DNA from: an uncultured Erysipelotrichaceae bacterium
GTDB taxonomy: Bacteria; Bacillota_I; Bacilli_A; Erysipelotrichales; Erysipelotrichaceae
Direction: 5' to 3'
DNA length: 13,737 bases
Assembly (NCBI GenBank): GCA_902795875.1
Contig: CADBND010000098.1
Span: forward strand, 1-13,737
Below are positions 1 to 6,039 of this stretch, piece by piece. The notes under the pieces were generated by a model. The model saw only the letters and a list, made by a program, of their open reading frames with translations, did no database searches and was not told the origin of the DNA. How positions within the stretch are numbered: the first letter of the stretch is position 1; every line of letters begins with the position of its first letter. Made by a program: the position numbers and the translations under genes.

Positions 1-1511
1 AGGATTCGATCGAATGGGTAAAGGGAGTCCCTGCATCTTTGCCGGAGGAGATGCGTCCAATGGCGAAAAACATCTGTGAATCCTATCTGGAGGTGGCGAA
101 GCGGCTGATGGATCTGGGTCTGTCCTATCTGACTTTGGACAGAGCTTCTTCGACTTTGTCGACAGGAGAGAGACAAAGGATGCAGCTGGCAAGGGCAGTC
201 CGTAACAGGACAACAGGTGTCCTTTATGTCCTGGATGAGCCTTCGATCGGTCTTCATCCGGCCAATATCGAAGGTCTCAATGCTGTCATGCATGACCTGG
301 TGAGGGATGGAAATTCCGTTCTTCTGGTGGATCATGACCTGCAGATCCTGAAGGAGGCGGATACTCTCATCGAGATGGGTCCTGATGCGGGTCGTGACGG
401 CGGTCTTGTGGTGGCACAGGGGAGTATCGAAGAGATGAAAGAAAACAAGGATTCTCTGATTGGAAGCTATCTTTCGGAAAGAAGACAGGCTTTCCGTCTC
501 TCTGAAGGGAAGGATATTTTTTCCGATGGTGCGATCGTTATGGATACCGATGAGATCCATACGGTGAAAGATCTGCATGTGAAGATCCCGAAAAACAGAC
601 TGACCGTAGTCACGGGCGTCTCCGGTTCGGGCAAGACGACGATGGTCCTGGAGTCTCTTGTGCCGGGATTACAGGCTCATATTGAGGGAAAAGAACTTCC
701 GTCTCATGTGAGAAGGATCGAAGCTGACGGGATCGAACATGTGAAACTGATCGATGCTTCACCGATCGGGATCAATGTGCGTTCGACTGTGGCGACGTAC
801 GCCAATGTCCATGATGAACTGAGAAAGATCTTTGCGCGCAGTACAGATGCGAAAAAGTACGGATACAAGGCAGGTGATTTCTCCTATAATACGGGATCTT
901 TGCGCTGTCCGGTCTGTGATGGAACGGGACAGATCTCCCTGGATGTGCAGTTTCTGCCGGATGTCGATATTCCTTGTCCGGAATGTCGGGGAAGCCGTTA
1001 TGACAAGAGAGCAAAGAAGATCTTTTATACCAATAAGCAGAAACAGGAGACCTCGCTTCCTGACCTGATGGATATGGATGTGACCAGTGCACTTTCTTTC
1101 TGCAAGGATATGAAAAATGTTGCACCGCGTCTTCAGATATTGAAGGATCTCGGTTTAGGTTATCTGACTCTGGGCGAAGAGACACCAAGTTTGTCCGGTG
1201 GCGAGGCACAGAGATTGAAACTGGCGACGGAGATGGGCAGAAGGCAGTCGGATTCCCTTTTCGTGTTTGATGAGCCGACGATCGGTCTTCATCCCCGGGA
1301 TGTGGAGAGCCTGCTGGACGTTTTCGCTTCTTTGATCGATCAGGGTGCTACAGTTGTGGTCATCGAACACGACCTCGACGTCATAAAAAGCGCTGACTAC
1401 ATCATCGATATGGGACCGCAGGGTGGAGAAGACGGTGGAAAGATCGTCGCTTGTGGAAGCCTTGAAGAGGTGAAAAATGAGCCCCGAAGCATCACCGGAA
1501 AATTTCTGTAA
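1..1511 (+). CDS. UvrA-family ABC ATPase, 5'-truncated by window edge
   Basis: This is the C-terminal part of a UvrA-type protein with two ATPase domains. The frame is open to the left edge (codons from base 3), so the TTG at 39 is not a real start. Numbering from that TTG, the rest of NBD1 shows a signature TLSTGERQR (39-47) and Walker B VLDEPSIGLHP (64-74). NBD2 has Walker A GVSGSGKT (193-200), a zinc module C290-x2-C293-x19-C313-x2-C316 spaced as in UvrA, signature SLSGGEAQR (384-392), Walker B VFDEPTIGLHP (409-419) and switch His444. Family members bind damaged or drug-bound DNA in nucleotide excision repair, or act as shorter UvrA paralogues linked to drug self-protection. NBD1 has Thr where canonical UvrA has the first Gly of LSGGE, which favours a paralogue over housekeeping UvrA. 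The missing N-terminus prevents a decision. The family call is certain; the subtype is inferred. Confidence 0.93.
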   Translation, partial: DSIEWVKGVPASLPEEMRPMAKNICESYLEVAKRLMDLGLSYLTLDRASSTLSTGERQRMQLARAVRNRTTGVLYVLDEPSIGLHPANIEGLNAVMHDLVRDGNSVLLVDHDLQILKEADTLIEMGPDAGRDGGLVVAQGSIEEMKENKDSLIGSYLSERRQAFRLSEGKDIFSDGAIVMDTDEIHTVKDLHVKIPKNRLTVVTGVSGSGKTTMVLESLVPGLQAHIEGKELPSHVRRIEADGIEHVKLIDASPIGINVRSTVATYANVHDELRKIFARSTDAKKYGYKAGDFSYNTGSLRCPVCDGTGQISLDVQFLPDVDIPCPECRGSRYDKRAKKIFYTNKQKQETSLPDLMDMDVTSALSFCKDMKNVAPRLQILKDLGLGYLTLGEETPSLSGGEAQRLKLATEMGRRQSDSLFVFDEPTIGLHPRDVESLLDVFASLIDQGATVVVIEHDLDVIKSADYIIDMGPQGGEDGGKIVACGSLEEVKNEPRSITGKFL

Positions 1512-1537
1512 AGAAGAAGGCATTGCCTTCTTTTTTT
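1511..1537 (+). terminator. Rho-independent terminator after the UvrA-family gene
   Basis: AAGAAGGC (1514-1521), loop ATT, then GCCTTCTT (1525-1532) runs into a T tract to 1537. The hairpin begins at the stop codon and separates the UvrA-family gene from the methyltransferase gene. Confidence 0.85.
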
Positions 1538-1578
1538 GTTAGAATAGATATGGTTAGTAATGGCTAACTTGGAGGCGT

Positions 1579-2400
1579 ATGAAATACCATATCGAGAAAA
1601 ACAGTGTTCAGGAGACACTGGTCATACCTTTGTTTGCGCGTTCTATCTGTTCGAAGGCTTATCCGGATCTTTTCTATGATGAAAATGCGGAAAGGATCTG
1701 TGAGAGCCTGGATTATGATTTCGAAAGCAAGCGGAAGCTGATGGATTCTCCTGCTGGTCGTTTCGGTGCGATGGAGGCGGCACAGCGCCACTTCGATCTG
1801 ATCTGTGAGGTGAAGGACTACCTGAAGGATCATCCCAATGCTTCGGTGGTGAATCTGGGCTGTGGTCTGGATGACACCTTCTCCAAGGTGGACAACGGGA
1901 CATGTAGAGGATACAATCTGGATCTTGCGGATGTGATAAAAGTCCGGAATGAGATCCTTCCGCCTTCTTCAAGGGAAGAGAATATCGCTTTCGATCTGCG
2001 TGATCCGGGCTGGATGAAACGGATCGAAAAGAAAGATGGAGCCGTTTTCTTTGCGGCAGGCGTCTTCTACTATCTGATGAAGGATGATGTGAAAAAGCTG
2101 CTTCTTGCGATGAAGGAACATTTCCTGGGCAGCGTGCTGGTCTTTGATGCCTGCAACCGTCTTGGTGCGAAGATGATGACAAAGACCTGGATCGCACAGG
2201 CGGGGATAAAGAATGTGGATGCCTTGTTTTATCTGGATGATGTGAATGAGGTCAAGGATTGGGGAAAACTGGATGTAAGCTCAAAAAGCTATATGCGTGG
2301 CTATCGGGATATCTATCCGGATGTGTCTGTTTTTCATAAACTGATGATCATTTTTTGCGATAAACTTGTGAAGATGGTCATTGTAAAGGTGGTATTCTGA
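1579..2400 (+). CDS. Class I SAM-dependent methyltransferase, PPM1/LCMT (TcmP-like) family
   Basis: The 273-aa cytoplasmic protein is likely a carboxyl- or O-methyltransferase of the leucine carboxyl methyltransferase / tetracenomycin TcmP superfamily. The glycine-rich SAM loop is VVNLGCGLDD (90-99). It is followed by the second-strand motif GYNLDLADVI (111-120), whose Asp115 probably binds the SAM ribose, and FAAGVFYYL (158-166) matches the family's post-motif segment. The last 20 residues are hydrophobic and basic, but I do not call a membrane anchor. The ATG at 1579 follows GGAGG (1571-1575) with only a 3-nt gap, shorter than usual. It lies between a terminator and the HU promoter region, so it is probably monocistronic. 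A small dyad, GTTAG-6-CTAAC (1553-1568), sits just upstream and could be an operator or chance. The substrate cannot be read from the sequence. Confidence 0.85.
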   Translation: MKYHIEKNSVQETLVIPLFARSICSKAYPDLFYDENAERICESLDYDFESKRKLMDSPAGRFGAMEAAQRHFDLICEVKDYLKDHPNASVVNLGCGLDDTFSKVDNGTCRGYNLDLADVIKVRNEILPPSSREENIAFDLRDPGWMKRIEKKDGAVFFAAGVFYYLMKDDVKKLLLAMKEHFLGSVLVFDACNRLGAKMMTKTWIAQAGIKNVDALFYLDDVNEVKDWGKLDVSSKSYMRGYRDIYPDVSVFHKLMIIFCDKLVKMVIVKVVF

Positions 2401-2455
2401 ACAAATATCTGTGAATTGGGTAAGATGTAATGAAAAAAATGCTTTTAGCAATCAT

Positions 2456-2489
2456 TTGACATACATTTTAATGGTTTTTAGGGTACAAT
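2456..2489 (+). promoter_or_regulatory. Candidate sigma-A promoter region for HU
   Basis: A perfect -35, TTGACA, is at 2456-2461 and a good -10, TACAAT, at 2484-2489. They are 22 nt apart, too far for one standard promoter. At 17 nt the -10 would be the poor TAGGGT (2479-2484). Either the -10 is non-consensus or TACAAT works with a weak -35 such as ATACAT (2461-2466). A promoter here is likely, but the exact element is uncertain. Confidence 0.5.
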
Positions 2490-2499
2490 AAGACAATGT

Positions 2500-2504
2500 G
2501 GAGG
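2500..2504 (+). promoter_or_regulatory. Shine-Dalgarno that fixes the HU start
   Basis: GGAGG at 2500-2504 is the only strong ribosome binding site here. The in-frame GTG at 2498 overlaps it and cannot be the start. The ATG at 2516, 11 nt downstream, gives the normal HU N-terminus. The spacing is slightly long. Confidence 0.75.
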
Positions 2505-2515
2505 TAATAAAAGAC

Positions 2516-2797
2516 ATGGAAAAAGTTACAAAAAAAGAATTAGCTGAAGCTTTAGCAGAAGAATATGGTTATTCCAAGAAAGAGTCTCTTGAACTCGTCA
2601 ATTCCTTATTCAAAAAGATCGAAGATACGCTTGCTGCAGGCAACACTGTAGATGTCAGCGGTTTCGGTAAGTTCGTTGTTAAGGAAAGAGCTGCCAGACA
2701 GGGTATCAATCCTGCTACAGGCGAAAAGGTGAAGATCGCTGCCAGCAAGGCTCCGGCATTCAGACCTGCAAAGGCTTTAAAGGAATCCGTTAAATAA
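2516..2797 (+). CDS. hup: HU family nucleoid DNA-binding protein
   Basis: This 93-aa protein has the usual length of bacterial HU. HU is a dimeric histone-like protein that bends and compacts DNA. The sequence shows N-terminal helices beginning EKVTKKELAEALAEEYGYSK, the VDVSGFGKFVVKERAAR beta segment, and the DNA-binding arm GINPATGEKVKIAASKAPAF. The arm carries the conserved RxGxNPxTGE pattern and the intercalating-proline region. The C-terminus is FRPAKALKESVK, as expected. The start at 2516 is chosen from the SD and family length. The gene has its own promoter region and terminator, so it is a single-gene unit. Codons favour TTA for Leu and GCT for Ala, unlike the CTG-rich neighbours, as expected for a very highly expressed gene. 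Confidence 0.97.
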   Translation: MEKVTKKELAEALAEEYGYSKKESLELVNSLFKKIEDTLAAGNTVDVSGFGKFVVKERAARQGINPATGEKVKIAASKAPAFRPAKALKESVK

Positions 2798-2800
2798 TTC

Positions 2801-2836
2801 CATAAGACTGACCCGGTGATACCGGGTTTTCTTATG
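2801..2836 (+). terminator. Terminator after HU
   Basis: ACCCGGT (2811-2817), loop GAT, then ACCGGGT (2821-2827) forms a GC-rich hairpin followed by a short TTT. An outer stem CATAAGA/TCTTATG (2801-2807 / 2830-2836) extends it across a small internal loop. The T tract is short but the stem is strong. Confidence 0.75.
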
Positions 2837-2846
2837 CCCGAAATGA

Positions 2847-2852
2847 TATGAT
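2847..2852 (+). promoter_or_regulatory. Possible -10 element for the five-gene operon
   Basis: TATGAT at 2847-2852 is a good -10 hexamer lying between the HU terminator and the start at 2867. No matching -35 is visible at 16-18 nt, where the terminator stem sits. If used, transcription would start around 2858-2860 and leave a leader of fewer than 10 nt. Confidence 0.3.
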
Positions 2853-2866
2853 AAAGATAGAGTTTC

Positions 2867-3292
2867 ATGGAAGATAAGTTCGATCGTTTCGAAAAGATGG
2901 ATGAACTGCTGACAGGCATGATGGAAGCCGCTTACGATGCCTGCAGTCAGCTGGCTTCCTTTTTCGTGACATACGATCTGAGCTTTCTTTCTGGAAAGAG
3001 CGGTGCCCGTCAGATCGCCCGGAACTGGGGTCATGATGAGATGCTTCAGTTTTTGCTGGAATGGTATGTGAAGGAAAAGGAAGGATATGACGATGTTCTG
3101 TTGAAGGATGTCGTCAAAAGGATCGAGAATGCCGTCGATGATCCGGCAAAGGTGCTGGAGGAATATATCAACAGCTATGATCCTTCTGTGATCAGACAAG
3201 AGGATGCCAGGCAATTCCTTGCGGAGATGGGTATCGATGAATTGTGCAAGACGATCATCTTTTCTTATATGAAGGTCAGGAAGATCCTATGA
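2867..3292 (+). CDS. Hypothetical helical protein, first gene of the operon
   Basis: I do not recognise this 141-aa protein. It is acidic and looks mostly alpha-helical. There is no signal peptide, membrane segment or metal-binding cluster. Three cysteines are scattered (about 26, 126 and elsewhere at low density) without a CxxC motif. The N-terminus is rich in Glu, Asp, Phe and Met, and the middle has an EWYVKEKEGYDDVLLKDVV helix. The start at 2867 has no convincing Shine-Dalgarno; the next in-frame ATG (2897) has none either. It ends at TGA 3290-3292, overlapping the next gene's ATG by the ATGA arrangement, which implies translational coupling with the 2H phosphoesterase. It could be a partner or regulator of that enzyme, but this rests on position only. 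Confidence 0.75.
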   Translation: MEDKFDRFEKMDELLTGMMEAAYDACSQLASFFVTYDLSFLSGKSGARQIARNWGHDEMLQFLLEWYVKEKEGYDDVLLKDVVKRIENAVDDPAKVLEEYINSYDPSVIRQEDARQFLAEMGIDELCKTIIFSYMKVRKIL

Positions 3293-3822
3293 AGAAGGAG
3301 CTCATGTGGGCTTGCGGGCTTTTGGATGAGGTGTCTTTGAAGAAGATAAGGGATATTTGTGTGAAGGCCAATTCCGATATGGAACTTTCGACCAGGTTTC
3401 TCGATTTCCCTTTCCATGTCTCTTATAAGCGCAGTTTCTATACGGATGAATATGAGAAGATCTTTCCCGGCCTTAAGGAACTGATAAAGGAAGAAGGAAG
3501 GATCGCTTGCGGAAGCGTGTATCTTCAAAGGATCGGGGATATGATCTGGCTTCGTTTTGAGAAAGAAGACGGGTTAAAGGCTCTTCATGAGAAGGCGGAT
3601 CATTATCTCGGGAAAGGATATGGGATAGAGATCGATCCTTTTGACAAGACGTATGTGCCACACGTTACGCTGTTTCGGGATGAGAGTGAAGAAAAGCTGG
3701 ATCAGATGTATGAGAAGCTGGAAAGCCAGATATGCGTGAGAGATGTATGGATCGAAAGGTCTTTTATCGGTACAAAAAACAGAGAGAATATCTTTTTCGA
3801 TATGAAAAGAGAGGACAAATAG
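3289..3822 (+). CDS. 2H phosphoesterase superfamily protein (2'-5' RNA ligase / cyclic phosphodiesterase-like)
   Basis: The 177-aa protein carries both halves of the 2H active site: H43-V-S45 in FHVSYKRSF and H125-V-T127 in PHVTLFRD, 82 residues apart. The superfamily hydrolyses or forms 2',3'-cyclic phosphates and 2'-5' linkages on RNA ends. Some members open ADP-ribose 1'',2''-cyclic phosphate. I choose the ATG at 3289, because it overlaps the preceding stop (ATGA) and follows AGGAAG (3278-3283). An in-frame ATG at 3244 would lie well inside the preceding gene and lacks an SD. The stop directly abuts the GH1 start. The two HxS/T motifs make the superfamily call solid. The substrate is unknown; the ADP-ribosylglycohydrolase-family gene downstream makes an ADP-ribose-type substrate worth considering. 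Confidence 0.82.
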   Translation: MKKELMWACGLLDEVSLKKIRDICVKANSDMELSTRFLDFPFHVSYKRSFYTDEYEKIFPGLKELIKEEGRIACGSVYLQRIGDMIWLRFEKEDGLKALHEKADHYLGKGYGIEIDPFDKTYVPHVTLFRDESEEKLDQMYEKLESQICVRDVWIERSFIGTKNRENIFFDMKREDK

Positions 3823-5217
3823 ATGGATAAGGATTTCTTATGGGGTTCGGCTACGGCTTCCTATCAGTGCGAAGGCGCATATGATGTTGATGAGAAGGCG
3901 GCTTCGATCTGGGATGTCTATCTTCATGAAAGAGGGCTGGAGAATGGGGATGTCGCTTCCGATCATTATCATTTCTATAAGGAAGATATTAAGCAGATGG
4001 CAGAAGGCGGTCAGAATTCCTATCGTTTTTCTCTTTCCTGGCCAAGGATCATAAAGGACAGGGAAGGTCATGTCAATGAAAAGGGGATCGCTTTCTATCG
4101 TGATCTGATGAAGACCTGTCTGGAATACGGGATCAAACCTTTCGTTACGATCTATCATTGGGATCTTCCCCAGTATTATGAGGATATCGGAGGCTGGTTG
4201 AATAAGCAGACCTGTTACGGTTATGAAAGATATGCGGAGGTCTGTTTTGAGGTGTTCCATGATCTGGTGAAGGACTGGGTGACTTTCAATGAACCGAAGT
4301 ATTTCACTGCTTCCGGTTATCTGATCGGGAATTATCCGCCCGGTCATAATGATCCTTATGAGTTTATATTGGCTGCCTACAATGTGATGTATGCTTCGGC
4401 ATTGGGTGTAAGGGCGTTCCGCAAGGGTGGCTATGATGGACAGATCGGTATCGTACATTCTTTTGCGCCGGTGAATGGTGTGGATGATAGTTTAAAGACG
4501 AAGATCGCGATGCGTTTTGCGGATAATTATGCGAATAACTGGATTCTGGATACAGCCGCAAAGGGAGAGATCCCGTTCGATCTGCTTTGTGTGCTGAACG
4601 AAAGATATGACCTTTCTTTCATGAAGAAGGAGGAACTTCAGGTCATAAAAGAGAATACCGTGGATTTCCTTGGCCTCAATTATTATTCGCACATGCTGGT
4701 GAGGCCATACAGTGAGGGAGAGACGAGCCTGGTGGTAAACAATTCCGGTGCGGGTGGAAAGAATACGGTCATTATTAAGGGCTGGTTTGAACAGATCTTC
4801 GATCTGCCAGATGCCCAATACAATGAATGGGGGACACAGATCTATCCCAAGGGTCTTCAGAAGGGGCTTAAGGAAGCCTATGAACGCTATCATTTACCGA
4901 TCTATATCACAGAGAACGGGATCGGAATAAGAGAGGATGTTTCGGTGGAGATGGTGGATGATCAAGAGCGTATCGATTTCATGAATGATCATATTTCGGC
5001 GATGCTGAATGCGATGGAGGAAGGGGTCGATGTGCGGGGCTATTTTGCCTGGTCATCTTTTGACTTGTATTCCTGGAAGAACGGGATGGCTAAGCGCTAT
5101 GGTCTGGTGGCGGTCGATGAGGATCTGAGAAGAAAACCGAAAAAGTCTTATTACTGGTATCGCGATATGATCGCTTCCGGTGCGAAGAGCATCGATAGAA
5201 AACACTGGGATGAATGA
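3823..5217 (+). CDS. Glycoside hydrolase family 1, probable 6-phospho-beta-glycosidase
   Basis: The 464-aa cytoplasmic retaining beta-glycosidase has full GH1 length. It shows the N-terminal FLWGSATASYQCEG (5-18), acid/base Glu157 in TFNEP and nucleophile Glu364 in ITENG. The C-terminal aglycone/phosphate loop reads S417-W-K-N-G-M-A-K424-R-Y426-G. It matches the Ser, Lys and Tyr positions that bind the 6-phosphate in LacG-type enzymes. Non-phosphorylated beta-glucosidases have Glu-Trp there instead of Ser-Trp. Trp418 next to the Ser resembles 6-phospho-beta-galactosidase more than 6-phospho-beta-glucosidase. The start is the ATG directly after the previous TAG, with AGAGAGGA as SD. No PTS gene, which would supply the phosphorylated sugar, is in the window. 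GH1 is certain; phospho-specificity is a residue-based inference. Confidence 0.95.
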   Translation: MDKDFLWGSATASYQCEGAYDVDEKAASIWDVYLHERGLENGDVASDHYHFYKEDIKQMAEGGQNSYRFSLSWPRIIKDREGHVNEKGIAFYRDLMKTCLEYGIKPFVTIYHWDLPQYYEDIGGWLNKQTCYGYERYAEVCFEVFHDLVKDWVTFNEPKYFTASGYLIGNYPPGHNDPYEFILAAYNVMYASALGVRAFRKGGYDGQIGIVHSFAPVNGVDDSLKTKIAMRFADNYANNWILDTAAKGEIPFDLLCVLNERYDLSFMKKEELQVIKENTVDFLGLNYYSHMLVRPYSEGETSLVVNNSGAGGKNTVIIKGWFEQIFDLPDAQYNEWGTQIYPKGLQKGLKEAYERYHLPIYITENGIGIREDVSVEMVDDQERIDFMNDHISAMLNAMEEGVDVRGYFAWSSFDLYSWKNGMAKRYGLVAVDEDLRRKPKKSYYWYRDMIASGAKSIDRKHWDE

Positions 5218-5229
5218 AAGAGGGTCAAA

Positions 5230-6039
5230 ATGAATATCATAGATAAACAGATCGTTTCAAAAAGAAATACGATGATCCCCATTACAGTCGTTGAGGCAGA
5301 TACCTATCCGGCAAAGCTGTTGGTCCTGGCACACGGTTTCAAGGCAAAGCGGACGGAGGACGGACGTTTTCTGACGGTCGCAAAGGAAATGGCAAAACAT
5401 GGCGTGATGTCGGTGATGATGGGTTTTCCGGGCTGCGATGAATCGAAGGAAGACTTCTTCTATTACACGATGGAAAACTGCCTCGATGATATCGACAGCA
5501 GTGTAAATTATGTTAAGGCACATTATGAGATCAAGGACGATATGGCCATGATCGGTTACAGTATGGGTGGTCGTCTGACCTGTCTGTATATTCAGGAACA
5601 TCCTGAGATCAGCTGTATCGGTCTATGGGCTTCCGCTTCCTATGACGGTTTTGACGGGAAAGATGAATTCCTGGGTGAGGATCTTTCTGCGATGAAGAAG
5701 GAAATGGAAGAAAAAGGCTATTGCATTTTCCATAACGGTTTCGACGATACTTATATAAAGCTGAATAAGCAGCTCATTGATCAGATCGAGGCGACTTCGC
5801 CGGTGAGGGGTTTGAAGGGATTCAAGGGTAGTGCGCTGCTCGTTCATGGGGATGCGGATGTGACGGTGCCTTACGATGTTGCAGAAAGAGCCTATGAGGA
5901 TCTTTCCAATGCGGCTTACAGGAAACTGTTGACAGTGAAGGGTGCAGATCATGGTTTCGGTGCCTGGAATGAGAGACCTGATCTTTCGAAACAGCTGACA
6001 GATGGTACGATTGCTTTCCTTCTGGAGCACTTCGTATGA
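5230..6039 (+). CDS. Alpha/beta hydrolase, cinnamoyl/feruloyl-esterase-like
   Basis: The 269-aa serine hydrolase has oxyanion motif LAHGF (33-37), nucleophile elbow GYSMGG with Ser111, probable acid Asp210 in HGDADVTVP, and His241 in GADHGF. The segment from HGFKAKRTEDGRF to FFYYTMENCLDDID follows the layout of gut-bacterial cinnamoyl/feruloyl esterases, where a similar DFxxMTxxxExxD stretch is found. No signal peptide is present, so it acts on imported esters in the cytoplasm. The start follows AAAGAGGG (5217-5224), 12 nt after the GH1 stop. Its stop overlaps the next ATG (ATGA at 6036-6039). Together with the GH1 it suggests de-esterification and hydrolysis of imported, perhaps plant-derived, glycosides. 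The substrate is inferred. Another carboxylesterase or acyl hydrolase is equally possible. Confidence 0.88.
   Translation: MNIIDKQIVSKRNTMIPITVVEADTYPAKLLVLAHGFKAKRTEDGRFLTVAKEMAKHGVMSVMMGFPGCDESKEDFFYYTMENCLDDIDSSVNYVKAHYEIKDDMAMIGYSMGGRLTCLYIQEHPEISCIGLWASASYDGFDGKDEFLGEDLSAMKKEMEEKGYCIFHNGFDDTYIKLNKQLIDQIEATSPVRGLKGFKGSALLVHGDADVTVPYDVAERAYEDLSNAAYRKLLTVKGADHGFGAWNERPDLSKQLTDGTIAFLLEHFV

Noticed and set aside
1643..2197. Long minus-strand open frame of 184 codons opposite the methyltransferase
   Set aside because: Low-complexity Ser/Arg/His/Pro-rich translation with no motif; it is a shadow of the + strand gene's codon bias.
2438..2452. Possible minus-strand terminator near TGCTTTTAGCA
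   Set aside because: The stem is only four pairs and no gene is convincingly encoded on the minus strand to use it.
2498..2515. GTG start extending HU by six codons
   Set aside because: The GTG overlaps the GGAGG ribosome binding site itself; the ATG at 2516 gives the normal HU length and N-terminus.
3244..3288. Earlier ATG for the 2H phosphoesterase
   Set aside because: It would overlap the preceding gene by 49 bp and has no SD; ATG 3289 has an SD and the usual ATGA coupling.
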